NCBI GenBank assembly: GCA_903910385.1
Contig: CAIVZM010000019.1
Coordinates: 62,001 to 126,000 of the forward strand
Length of the DNA: 64,000 nucleotides
From: an uncultured Armatimonadota bacterium
GTDB lineage: Bacteria; Armatimonadota; Armatimonadia; Armatimonadales; Armatimonadaceae
Reading direction: 5' to 3'
Numbering within the stretch: position 1 is the stretch's first letter; the number at the start of each line of letters is the position of its first letter. The notes below the pieces were generated by a model. That model was not told the origin of the DNA. It did not search any database and saw nothing but the letters and a program-made list of their open reading frames with translations. A program made the position numbers and the translations under genes. Below are positions 53,698 to 61,994 of this stretch, piece by piece.

Positions 53698-55251
53698 CTG
53701 GATACTTTTTATAGACTGCTGTCGGAGGGGACTCTCTTCTTCGTCGCAGTAGTAGGTTTTGTACTCTATTATCGCTATCGCATCGAACCGCAACAGAAAA
53801 TGTTGCAGCAGGGCATTGCGGAACTACAAAAGAGTCGTGAGGATATTGAGCGTGAATTAGAGACCCGTCGTAAGGAAATTTTGGTAGCGGCAAAGGAGGA
53901 CGCCTTCCGGGTTCGCGCCGAGATGGAACAAGAAGACCGCGAAAAGCGGGCGGAATTAGGACGGGCGGAGCGCCGACTGGCTCAAAAAGAGGAAAACCTA
54001 GAGCGTCGCCTGGACGCTTTGAATTTCGAAGAAAATGCGCTTAAGCAACGCGGTGTAGAGGCTGATCGTCTCCGTGAGGAGTTGACAAATCTACTTGTTC
54101 GTCAGAGAACGGAACTGGAAAGGGTCGCGCTCCTTTCTGCGGAGGAAGCGCGGGCGCAGGTTTTGAAATCGGTGGAGGACGAGTCGCGTATGGAAGCGGC
54201 GCGTCTGACACGCGACATTGAAGAGGACGCCAAACGCGAAGGGGAACGGCGTGCGCGAAATATCATCTCGCTCGCTATTCAGCGCTGCTCAGTTGAGCAG
54301 ACCATGCAGACAACTGTCTCTGTGGTGCCTTTGCCATCGGATGACCTGAAGGGGAGAATTATCGGTCGAGAGGGTCGCAACATCCGTGCGTTCGAGACTC
54401 TGACCGGGGTTGATGTGGTGATCGATGACACGCCGGAAGCGGTCGTCATTTCCTCGTTCGATCCGGTTCGGCGCGAAATCGCTCGTGTCGCATTGACAGC
54501 GCTGGTCGAAGATGGTCGGATTCATCCCGGTCGTATCGAAGAGACTGTCGAAAAGGCGCAGGCGGAAATCGAAGACCGAATGCGGGAGGCGGGCGAACGC
54601 GCCGTTCTGGAGTCCGGCGTTACGGGTCTGCATTCGGAATTGATCCGTTTGCTGGGGAGAATGCGCTATAGAACCAGTTACGGTCAGAACATTCTGACTC
54701 ATTCCATCGAAGTCAGTCAGTTATGCGCCTCTATCGCCGCTGAACTGGGAGCGAATGTCGAGATTGCACGGCGGGCTGGCCTGCTGCATGATCTTGGTAA
54801 AGTCTATTACGAGTCCGACGAACCGCATGCGCTGGTTTCGCGAGACCTGATGTTGCGTTATGGGGAGCATGAGGAGGCGGCTCATGCGGCGGGTGCGCAT
54901 CATCATGAGATCGAACCGGAAACGATAGAGGCGATGCTGGTGATCATCGCGGACACGATTTCGGCGTCGCGCCCCGGAGCGCGGCGTGAAATGCTGGAAA
55001 ACTATATACGGCGTCTGCATAAGTTAGAGACGATCGGGGATGCCTTTCCCGGCGTCGAAAAGACCTATGCGGTTCAGGCGGGACGAGAGATTCGGTTACT
55101 GGTTCGGCCGGGCGAAGTGGATGATTTGGCAGCGATACAACTGGCGCGCGCTGCCGCTAAAAAAATAGAAGAAGAAATGGCTTCCGAATTTCCCGGACAT
55201 ATCAAAGTGACCGTCATTCGTGAAACTCGTGCTGTAGACTACGCAAAGTAG
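53698..55251 (+). CDS. rny: Ribonuclease Y
   Basis: The first ATG is at 53800, but the same frame is open upstream and encodes GTLFFVAVVGFVLYYRYR, the membrane anchor expected of RNase Y. Starting at CTG 53698, which follows GAGGGG, gives 517 residues, the normal length (about 520). Then come a long coiled coil, a KH domain (LKGRIIGREGRNIRAFE), and an HD domain (HSIEVSQL, GLLHDLGK, HAAGAHHHE). It is the endonuclease that starts mRNA decay at the membrane. The exact non-AUG start is inferred. Confidence 0.92.
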   Translation: MDTFYRLLSEGTLFFVAVVGFVLYYRYRIEPQQKMLQQGIAELQKSREDIERELETRRKEILVAAKEDAFRVRAEMEQEDREKRAELGRAERRLAQKEENLERRLDALNFEENALKQRGVEADRLREELTNLLVRQRTELERVALLSAEEARAQVLKSVEDESRMEAARLTRDIEEDAKREGERRARNIISLAIQRCSVEQTMQTTVSVVPLPSDDLKGRIIGREGRNIRAFETLTGVDVVIDDTPEAVVISSFDPVRREIARVALTALVEDGRIHPGRIEETVEKAQAEIEDRMREAGERAVLESGVTGLHSELIRLLGRMRYRTSYGQNILTHSIEVSQLCASIAAELGANVEIARRAGLLHDLGKVYYESDEPHALVSRDLMLRYGEHEEAAHAAGAHHHEIEPETIEAMLVIIADTISASRPGARREMLENYIRRLHKLETIGDAFPGVEKTYAVQAGREIRLLVRPGEVDDLAAIQLARAAAKKIEEEMASEFPGHIKVTVIRETRAVDYAK

Positions 55252-55262
55252 GTATCGACTTT

Positions 55263-55289
55263 GGGAGATGGTCAACATGACCGTCTCCC
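55263..55289 (+). terminator. 12-bp hairpin between rny and ymdB
   Basis: gggagatggtca-aca-tgaccgtctccc pairs over 12 bases with one G-U wobble in RNA. No U run follows, so it may limit rather than stop transcription into ymdB. Confidence 0.55.
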
Positions 55290-55321
55290 GATGCCGGTGA
55301 TCTGATTAGAATTGTTGGGCG

Positions 55322-56101
55322 ATGGTAATTTTGTTTCTTGGCGATATTGTCGGTAAACCGGGGAGAGACGCGGTGGTATCCTGTCTCCCTTCGTTGAAGG
55401 CGGATTACAGGTCCGACATGGTAATCGCTAACGCTGAAAATGCGGCGGGGGGGTGGGGCATTACCCCACCGATCGCACGACAATTGCTGGGCGCAGGAGT
55501 GGATGTGATCACACTGGGGAATCATACGTGGGCAAAAACGGATGGTTTCGATGTGATCGACGCCGAACCGCGTATTTTGCGTCCTGCAAATTACCCTCCG
55601 GGATCGCCGGGACGCGGGTGCGGTCTCTTTAAGGCGTCGTGCGGCGTGACAGTGGGGGTCGCGAACTTGAATGGGCGAATTTTTATGGAGCCGCTGGATG
55701 ACCCATTCCGGATGGCGGAGTCGATTATCGACTGCATCGCCCATGCGGCGAAAGTTATCATTTTCGATTTCCATGCGGAAACGACATCCGAGAAGCAGGC
55801 TTTTGGCTGGCATTGTGATGGTAAGGTGTCTGCGGTCATAGGGACTCATACCCATGTACCAACAGCGGATGAACGCGTTCTCCCCGGAGGCGCCGCCTAT
55901 ATCACAGATGCCGGAATGTGCGGCCCTGAAAATTCGGTGATCGGTATGGAGGTCGAAACGGCGATAAGCCGCTTTACGACGCAAATGCCGCATAAATTTC
56001 GGGTCGCGGAGGGTAAAACGATTGTGTGCGGGGTTGCGATAGATATTGATGAAGAAACGGGGAAGGCCCGAAGCATCGAACGATTTTGCCGCCGCGATTG
56101 A
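55322..56101 (+). CDS. ymdB: YmdB-family metallophosphodiesterase
   Basis: 259 residues. FLGDIVGKPGR, NAENAAGGWGI, TLGNHTW, DFHAETTSEKQA and GTHTHVPTAD carry the di-metal ligands of the YmdB (TIGR00282) family, 2',3'-cyclic-nucleotide phosphodiesterases. It follows rny, as in many Gram-positive genomes, and can join RNA turnover. A TAGAAT box lies 9 nt from the ATG. Confidence 0.93.
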   Translation: MVILFLGDIVGKPGRDAVVSCLPSLKADYRSDMVIANAENAAGGWGITPPIARQLLGAGVDVITLGNHTWAKTDGFDVIDAEPRILRPANYPPGSPGRGCGLFKASCGVTVGVANLNGRIFMEPLDDPFRMAESIIDCIAHAAKVIIFDFHAETTSEKQAFGWHCDGKVSAVIGTHTHVPTADERVLPGGAAYITDAGMCGPENSVIGMEVETAISRFTTQMPHKFRVAEGKTIVCGVAIDIDEETGKARSIERFCRRD

Positions 56102-56152
56102 GTCCCTCGTCGGAACTGTGAAGCAGGGCTTCGCAAAAGCGTACAAAATGAT

Positions 56153-56158
56153 TATAAT
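56153..56158 (+). promoter_or_regulatory. -10 box of the PKD-like protein gene
   Basis: TATAAT just past the ymdB stop, about 28 nt before the proposed TTG start. Confidence 0.5.
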
Positions 56159-56186
56159 AGCCGGGGAAACCCGAAAGGAACTTCGT

Positions 56187-57155
56187 TTGCGAATGCATTG
56201 GAATAGACGACGCATTGCCGCGCTCACCGTCGCGAGCGCTTTCGCCGCTGGAACGGTGGCCGCTGGAACGTTTTTCGTCCTCAGTCCGAGCGTGGCGCAT
56301 GCCCGCCGACAGGACGGAGGACCCGTTTTTCTCTTTCGGGGCGATTTGACCAACGGATCTGTATCCCTGGGCGGATGGGGGAGCGGAAACGCCGAGGCGA
56401 CCAAGGAAGTGACGCCTCCCTTTGGCGGTCAGGCTATCAAGATTACGACGCACGGTCTGTATCAGGGGGGAAGGCTTGATTTCTCCTCGCCGATCAACCT
56501 GAACGCTGGTTTCGCTAATTCAGCTACCTATCTTCGCTTCACCGTTCGGTTTCAAGGCGCCGGAGCGCGAACGACCGGATTCAATTCCGCCGCTTCTCAG
56601 GATACGACTCAGGCTATCTCGCCCTTCAAACGGATGCGTTATCTTTTGACGATGGCGGATGGGTCACGATTTGAATTGATTCGCCCGACGGAAATTCCTC
56701 CCTCGGACGACCCGGATCGCTGGGTACAGCTTTCTTTCCCTCTGGCGGCTATTGTCAAAGCGAATAAGGGGAAGATGCCTACCGGAGATGGCGCTCGACT
56801 CAAAAGTCTATCCATCTTTGGCGATAAGTATCAGCAGTTTTATCTGGCGGAAATCGGTACGGTCATTGATGAAACGGAAATTTCCGTCGCTCCTCTGGAA
56901 GATCAAGTCTTTTTCGCTGATCAGGAAACGGTATTCGTCGGGAATGCGGAGGGCGGAGCCGCTACCTTGAAATACTCGTGGGACTTCGACTCCTCCGATG
57001 GAATCCAAGAAGATGCTGTGGGTCGGGTGGTCAGTCATGTCTTTCCCCGTACCGGAGGAGAGAAGAAATATAATATTACCCTGACCGTTTCCGATTATGA
57101 TGGCATCAAGAAAGCCGTCAAGACCCCGCCTCTCGAGGCGGTCGTTAGCGATTAA
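56187..57155 (+). CDS. Secreted protein with PKD-like domain
   Basis: About 322 residues. I start it at TTG 56187 (AAAGGA 7 nt upstream); an ATG two codons later is equally good. The signal peptide ends near VAHA-RRQ. The middle resembles a carbohydrate-binding beta sandwich (FANSATYLRFTVRF, RWVQLSFPLAAI). The C-terminus, YSWDFDSSDGIQEDAVG then VSHVFPRTGG and NITLTVSDYDG, is a PKD-type Ig domain. A cell-surface or extracellular role is likely. Confidence 0.7.
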   Translation: MRMHWNRRRIAALTVASAFAAGTVAAGTFFVLSPSVAHARRQDGGPVFLFRGDLTNGSVSLGGWGSGNAEATKEVTPPFGGQAIKITTHGLYQGGRLDFSSPINLNAGFANSATYLRFTVRFQGAGARTTGFNSAASQDTTQAISPFKRMRYLLTMADGSRFELIRPTEIPPSDDPDRWVQLSFPLAAIVKANKGKMPTGDGARLKSLSIFGDKYQQFYLAEIGTVIDETEISVAPLEDQVFFADQETVFVGNAEGGAATLKYSWDFDSSDGIQEDAVGRVVSHVFPRTGGEKKYNITLTVSDYDGIKKAVKTPPLEAVVSD

Positions 57156-57211
57156 TCGAAGCTACAATCGTATCGGCGCGTCGCCCTCAAAAGCGGCGCG
57201 CCGGAGTTATA

Positions 57212-58141
57212 ATGTTTCCTCTTCTTGAAGCGTTACGCCCCCGGCAATGGGTGAAGAACCTGTTATTGTTCGCCGGGTTGCTGTTTACCTTTGACGTTCC
57301 CCATTCCGTCAACGATTATCTCCACGCCTTGCTCGGGTTCGCCCTGTTTTGCTTGCTTTCCGGATGCGCCTATCTGGTCAATGACATCCGCGATGTTGCG
57401 GCAGACCGTTTGCATCCTGTCAAGAAGAATCGTCCCATCGCTTCAGGGCGCTTATCTGTCTCCGTCGCTACCCTGTTTGTTGTCTGCGCCGCTCCGCTGA
57501 CCTTACTGCTCGGGTGGCGATTGCTGGGAACCGCCTTCTGTATCACTATGACGGCCTACCTCGCTCTGACGTTGAGCTACTCCTGGGGGCTGAAAAAGAT
57601 CGTCATCGTGGACGTTATGGCGGTAGCGACCGGCTTTGTATTACGTGCGGTCGCTGGAGCCGCCGCCTTGCCGGTAATGGCGTCCGAATGGTTATTGCTC
57701 TGCACCTTTTTGCTTGCGTTATTCATCGCCCTGATGAAGCGTCGAGCGGAAATTGTAGCGCTGGGTCAGAACGCTCCGACGCGATCCATTCTGGCGGAGT
57801 ATTCACAGGAATTTCTGGAACAACTGGCGACATTGACCGCAACTACCTGCCTGATCGCCTACCTTCTGTACACGGTTTTATCTCCGACGGGACGGAATCA
57901 TCCGTATCTGATAGCGACATCGCTTTTCGTGCTTTACGGCATCTTCCGGTATCTTTACCTGACATACCGACAGGGATTGGGCGAAGCGCCTGAAGTTGTC
58001 CTGCGCCATGACCGTCCATTGCAGATCGCGGTGATTCTCTGGGTTCTCGCTGTCATCGTGGCATTACAGTTCCGTAATGTCCCGACCGGAACGCCGCATA
58101 CGGCTTCACGATCATACTCCTGTTTCAGAATTCTTACCTAG
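57212..58141 (+). CDS. UbiA-family prenyltransferase (decaprenyl-phosphate phosphoribosyltransferase-like)
   Basis: 309 residues with about nine membrane helices. LVNDIRDVAADRLHPVKKNRP is the first Asp-rich motif (N57-D58-D61-D65), in the form found in decaprenyl-phosphate 5-phosphoribosyltransferases. LSYSWGLKKIVIVDVMAVATGF is the second region (read in parts). It would attach phosphoribose to a polyprenyl phosphate for cell-envelope sugars; other UbiA roles are possible. GGAG lies 7 nt before the ATG. Confidence 0.82.
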   Translation: MFPLLEALRPRQWVKNLLLFAGLLFTFDVPHSVNDYLHALLGFALFCLLSGCAYLVNDIRDVAADRLHPVKKNRPIASGRLSVSVATLFVVCAAPLTLLLGWRLLGTAFCITMTAYLALTLSYSWGLKKIVIVDVMAVATGFVLRAVAGAAALPVMASEWLLLCTFLLALFIALMKRRAEIVALGQNAPTRSILAEYSQEFLEQLATLTATTCLIAYLLYTVLSPTGRNHPYLIATSLFVLYGIFRYLYLTYRQGLGEAPEVVLRHDRPLQIAVILWVLAVIVALQFRNVPTGTPHTASRSYSCFRILT

Positions 58142-58150
58142 ACTTCACTA

Positions 58151-58999
58151 TTATGGCTTCACAGGCGCCGCCGGGGCGGGCAGGCCATTCGATTCCGAAA
58201 GAGAGGGAGATACCTGCTCTGTGGCTGGCGTGGGAGTCGGAATGGGCGTTGCAGTCGCCGTGGTATCGGGAGATGTCCCATTGCCAGCTTGCAGCGATCC
58301 GCCAGCGGTGGCGCGATCCTTACCCGTCTTCCAGGAGGAACCCGTTCCATACTTTGGTTTGAAGATGGTGTAGCGCAAGGCGGCGCCGATGCCCAGTAGA
58401 AGAAAAGCGATCAGAGTGGTCAGAAGGAGACGCCAGTTTTCCCGCTTTTGATTGCGGTTGGAGAAGTACTCTTCCGCGTTGAAGGTGGTCGCCATTTCAC
58501 TGGGCAATTCCGGCGCCGAAGCCATCATCGCACCGGATACAGGAACCGCCAATGGGATAGACGCTGGCAGGGTGGAACCCACTGCTCCCAATCCGGGCGA
58601 GCGTCGACTGCGCCACGTAGGATGTGAACAGAGTTCGATCAGGTTACCATCAGGATCGCGGAGGTAGGCGGACTGTGAACCGTCCTCATCCCGAACGAAA
58701 GTGACCTGTTGCATTTCCGCTCCCCCGGAAAGACAGGCGGCGACGGCATTGTGGATATTATCCACCTCAAGGGCGAGGTGGCTTTCGCGAGGGTCTGGCG
58801 TCTCGTGAATAAGAGGTAGATAATCCACTTCCAGTAAATGAACTTCCGCTTCATCCAGTTCGTAGCGTACGGTGCGCGTGACCATTCCTGGTTGCGGCTT
58901 CCGCTTGAGACCGAAAACTCCCTCATAAAATGCGGTCGCCCGCTTCAAATCGCTGGTGCGGAGGGTGTAATGATGTAGTCCGAGAATCTCTACCGGCAC
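58151..58999 (-). CDS. VOC (glyoxalase-fold) domain fused to a membrane anchor
   Basis: 282 residues. The VOC domain (about 5-125) has GLHHYTLRTSDLKRATAFYE, ESHLALEVDNI and AYLRDPDGNLIEL, with His and Glu metal ligands in place. A linker follows, then one membrane helix (190-210, LLLTTLIAFLLLGIGAALR) and a Pro/Thr/Ser/Ala-rich tail. VOC proteins are normally soluble, so the anchor is unusual. GTG start with GGAGAG upstream, 12 nt after the lipoprotein stop, suggests one operon. Confidence 0.8.
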   Translation of the reverse strand: MPVEILGLHHYTLRTSDLKRATAFYEGVFGLKRKPQPGMVTRTVRYELDEAEVHLLEVDYLPLIHETPDPRESHLALEVDNIHNAVAACLSGGAEMQQVTFVRDEDGSQSAYLRDPDGNLIELCSHPTWRSRRSPGLGAVGSTLPASIPLAVPVSGAMMASAPELPSEMATTFNAEEYFSNRNQKRENWRLLLTTLIAFLLLGIGAALRYTIFKPKYGTGSSWKTGKDRATAGGSLQAGNGTSPDTTATATPIPTPTPATEQVSPSLSESNGLPAPAAPVKP

Positions 59000-59011
59000 G
59001 TTCGCTCTCTC

Positions 59012-59812
59012 CTATTGCGGCTTAGCCTGAGGCTTCGTCGCCGTATTAGGCGAAGGGCCGGATTCTTTGACTGCAACGCTGCCGTCCGAGTTCAACATGA
59101 TCTGCCAGATGTGGCGCGAGATGCAACCGGCGGAACAATCTCCCCAACCAAGGGAAAAGGCGTAAAGTCTTGCCCCTTCCTTATCCTGAAGACCGATAAG
59201 ATTGCCATCACCCGACGTATAGTTTTTACTGAGTGACTCCCAGGAATCACTGGTCTTCTGCAACTGTTGTAACAGCGCAGGTATATGGATCGGATCTTTA
59301 AAGGTAAGGATGAAATGCGTTCCCCCGGCGCCGCTATCACCCAGCGATCGGACGTTGGTCAGTGAGGCACCCGCCAGAACTGCATTAATTTTTTCCTCAC
59401 CGGTCGTCGAAACGCCATTGCGCCATTGAGAGATCCAGGGCGTTCCCGGCTTGACCGTGGCGATCAGGGAATACAGGTCATATTCCGCAACGGTATGGAT
59501 ATCTCGCACTGCCGGAACCTGCTCACGAATCGTTTTGAGTTCGTCCTCAATACGTCTTGCTTCGGCAGCTGATATCCGGATGTCTGTGGAACGCTTCGAA
59601 GCCAGAATCAATGCATCTGAAGAAAAGCCAGCGGCGGATTCACGCGTAACGGCCGCCACTTTATCTGAGGAACTTCCTCCTCCTCCGCCACAACCGGACA
59701 AAAGGAGAGTCATGCCTGACAGGAGGGCTATTGCTAACGCAGGTAATGTGAACGCAGGTAATGTGAACGCAGGTAATGATAACGCAGGTAATGATAACGC
59801 AGTTGATCGCAT
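59012..59812 (-). CDS. Lipoprotein with repeated signal sequence, unknown
   Basis: 266 residues. LLLSGCGGGGG gives a lipobox with Cys41; the 40-residue signal is about twice the usual length because it contains LSLPA, LSLPA, FTLPA, FTLPA in tandem. The mature part (KRSTDIRISAAEARRIEDEL, HFILTFKDPIHIPALLQQL) is not recognised. It may work with the anchored VOC protein in the same operon. GAAAG lies upstream of the ATG. Confidence 0.7.
   Translation of the reverse strand: MRSTALSLPALSLPAFTLPAFTLPALAIALLSGMTLLLSGCGGGGGSSSDKVAAVTRESAAGFSSDALILASKRSTDIRISAAEARRIEDELKTIREQVPAVRDIHTVAEYDLYSLIATVKPGTPWISQWRNGVSTTGEEKINAVLAGASLTNVRSLGDSGAGGTHFILTFKDPIHIPALLQQLQKTSDSWESLSKNYTSGDGNLIGLQDKEGARLYAFSLGWGDCSAGCISRHIWQIMLNSDGSVAVKESGPSPNTATKPQAKPQ
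59736..59802 (-). repeat. 15-bp tandem repeat in the lipoprotein signal sequence
   Basis: Unit aacgcaggtaatgtg twice (59736-59765), aacgcaggtaatgat twice (59766-59795), then a partial aacgcag. Each unit adds five in-frame residues. Confidence 0.95.
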
Positions 59813-59849
59813 CGGTTTATCTTTCAGGCTATCGTACTGTCATTTCTGA

Positions 59850-61952
59850 CTATTTGCTCCGGGATGCATCACTCTTTTTCTTTCCGGATTTACGCTTGGT
59901 CGTTTTTGGCATCTCCAATGGCGCGTCTGTTCGGAAAGGGGACGCCGGAAGACCACTTTTGCTGTAGAGATTCACAACAGGATAATCTGCCCAGCCAAAG
60001 CGCACGACCGACGGATTAGGAACGGTGGCAGCGGAGACGGTCACCTCGTTTTTACCAGTGATGACCGCATCACCCCAGACGAATTTCCCTTCCGATCCGG
60101 CAATCGCGAAGCCAACCAGTTTCCCCTCTGGTACGGGATGTCCTGCGGAGTCCGTGGGATGCCATTCCAGTCCCTCGCCTGTGTTACGGAAAGTCAGGAT
60201 CGCTTTACCATCACGAATGTCCATCTTTTCGAGTACGGGACTCTCTGCGACGATTTTCTCGCCATAGGCGATTTTTCGCGCCAGTAAAGCCAGTCGCTCT
60301 CCGGCGAGATGCTTCTTCGCCGGGTGGATGTCCTTCTCGTCGCCCGCATCGGTGATGACAGCCACCCCGACGTTTTTATCCATCGCAGCGGTATGGCTCT
60401 GCGCTTCCCGCAACGCCGCCCAGTTGGTGTCCGTTGGCTCATTGGCGATTGCCATAAATGGCGCCAACTGCACGGCAAGAAAGGGCATATCTTCGATATT
60501 GAAGAGCTTTCGCCAGTTCTCGATCATCGCAGGCAACTGGCGGCGATAAGCGGAGGGATTACCCGCATTGGATTCGCCCTGATACCAGAGCGCTCCTTTG
60601 ATCGTGTAATGGCGCAAGGGGTACAGCATCCCATTGTAAAGGACGGAAGGCGCATTCGGATCATTTTCACCGGGCGGAGCGCCAGGCTTCTGCGGACGCG
60701 CGATTTCGATGCGCCAAAACCATTCTCCTGCAAGAGGGATTGGCGTCTCTGCCAGAGTGGCGTCAACCGCCGTCAGAAACATATCCGCCTTCTGACCGGT
60801 AAAGCCACCCTCGCCCGCTTGATCCCAGATGCGAACGGCGATAACGTTATCGCCCGCTTTTACCAGTTCGCCGGGAATAGCATATTTGCGGGTACGCGAG
60901 TAGGCGTTTTCACCGATGGTCGATCCGACTTTGATGCCATTGAAGAAGGTAACATCTTCATCATCGATGGTTCCCAGATTCAGTGTCATTGGTTTCCCCG
61001 CCAGAGCGGTCGGGACTTTGATCTTCTTGCGGAACCAGACTGCACCGTCGAGAGCTTCTAAATCTGGGACGGAAGAATTTTCCCATGCGCCGGGAGCCTG
61101 AATCCTCCCCCATACATGGTCATCATAATCGACATTTCCCCAACCCTTTGCGGTCGGGAGCGAGCCAGGGTCTTTCCAGTTACCTTCCGGAGAGCCTGCT
61201 GCTTTCCATCGGTCTACCTGTCGCGCATGACGCGCTTTCGCTTCCTGAAAAAGCGGTGATGCCGGGTCGGCGAGCGCAAATTCCAGAGGAGGCGTACCAC
61301 CGGTCAAAAGGACATTGCGCGAAGTCCACGCTTCGATACGAGTCCCGCCCCAGGAGGTGTGAATCATCCCTATAGGAACTTTGAGCGCCTCGCGCAAGCT
61401 ACGGGCAAAATAATACCCGACAGCGGAGAAATGAGGAGCAGTCTCCGCCGTTGCCGCTTCCCACTTTCCTCGAACATCGTCCAGCGAGGTGGGAGATATC
61501 TTCTTCTCTACGGTGAACATTCGCAACAGGGGGTCACTGGCGGTGGCGGCATCCGCTTTCGAGTCCGGCGACCATCCCATATTCCATTCCATGTTGCTCT
61601 GCCCGGAGCAGACCCACACTTCACCGACGTACACATCCTTCAGAAGAATTTTGTTCGTTTTGCCTTCGATAGTCAGTGCGAACGGGCCGCCTGCGGACAG
61701 TGACTTGAAAATAACTTCCCAGTCGCCTTTCGCATTGGTCTTGCCCTTGCCTCGCTTGCCCTGAATGGAGACGGAAACTTCTTCTTCCGGATTCGCCTTG
61801 CCATAAATACGGACGGGCGTATTCCGTTGTAGCACCATACCCTCGGAAATTACCGTAGGGAGGGTCACTTCCGCGTGAGCCTCCTGCACGGTGCCGATGC
61901 CGCCTACTCCGGCTGCCGCCGCAAAGACTATAACTAAATCGCGCATTCGCAT
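59850..61952 (-). CDS. Sialate O-acetylesterase-like protein
   Basis: 700 residues. Signal peptide to about AHAEV. GMVLQRNTPVRIYG opens the N-terminal beta domain. GQSNMEWNMG at 117-126 is the SASA nucleophile loop, IGMIHTSWGGTRIEAW and GALWYQGESNAG the other catalytic blocks, interrupted by a jelly-roll insert (VWFRKKIKVP...GTIDDEDVTFFNG). The tail is Lys-rich. It removes acetyl groups from sialic acid or plant polysaccharides outside the cell. Confidence 0.9.
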   Translation of the reverse strand: MRMRDLVIVFAAAAGVGGIGTVQEAHAEVTLPTVISEGMVLQRNTPVRIYGKANPEEEVSVSIQGKRGKGKTNAKGDWEVIFKSLSAGGPFALTIEGKTNKILLKDVYVGEVWVCSGQSNMEWNMGWSPDSKADAATASDPLLRMFTVEKKISPTSLDDVRGKWEAATAETAPHFSAVGYYFARSLREALKVPIGMIHTSWGGTRIEAWTSRNVLLTGGTPPLEFALADPASPLFQEAKARHARQVDRWKAAGSPEGNWKDPGSLPTAKGWGNVDYDDHVWGRIQAPGAWENSSVPDLEALDGAVWFRKKIKVPTALAGKPMTLNLGTIDDEDVTFFNGIKVGSTIGENAYSRTRKYAIPGELVKAGDNVIAVRIWDQAGEGGFTGQKADMFLTAVDATLAETPIPLAGEWFWRIEIARPQKPGAPPGENDPNAPSVLYNGMLYPLRHYTIKGALWYQGESNAGNPSAYRRQLPAMIENWRKLFNIEDMPFLAVQLAPFMAIANEPTDTNWAALREAQSHTAAMDKNVGVAVITDAGDEKDIHPAKKHLAGERLALLARKIAYGEKIVAESPVLEKMDIRDGKAILTFRNTGEGLEWHPTDSAGHPVPEGKLVGFAIAGSEGKFVWGDAVITGKNEVTVSAATVPNPSVVRFGWADYPVVNLYSKSGLPASPFRTDAPLEMPKTTKRKSGKKKSDASRSK

Positions 61953-61994
61953 ATTTTTCTTGAATTCAAAGGACGAACGAAACGGCGGGAAAGA

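Noticed and set aside
55214-56404. 396-codon frame antisense to ymdB
   Set aside because: Composition is Arg/Pro/His-rich with no motif, and it lies wholly opposite a well-identified gene.
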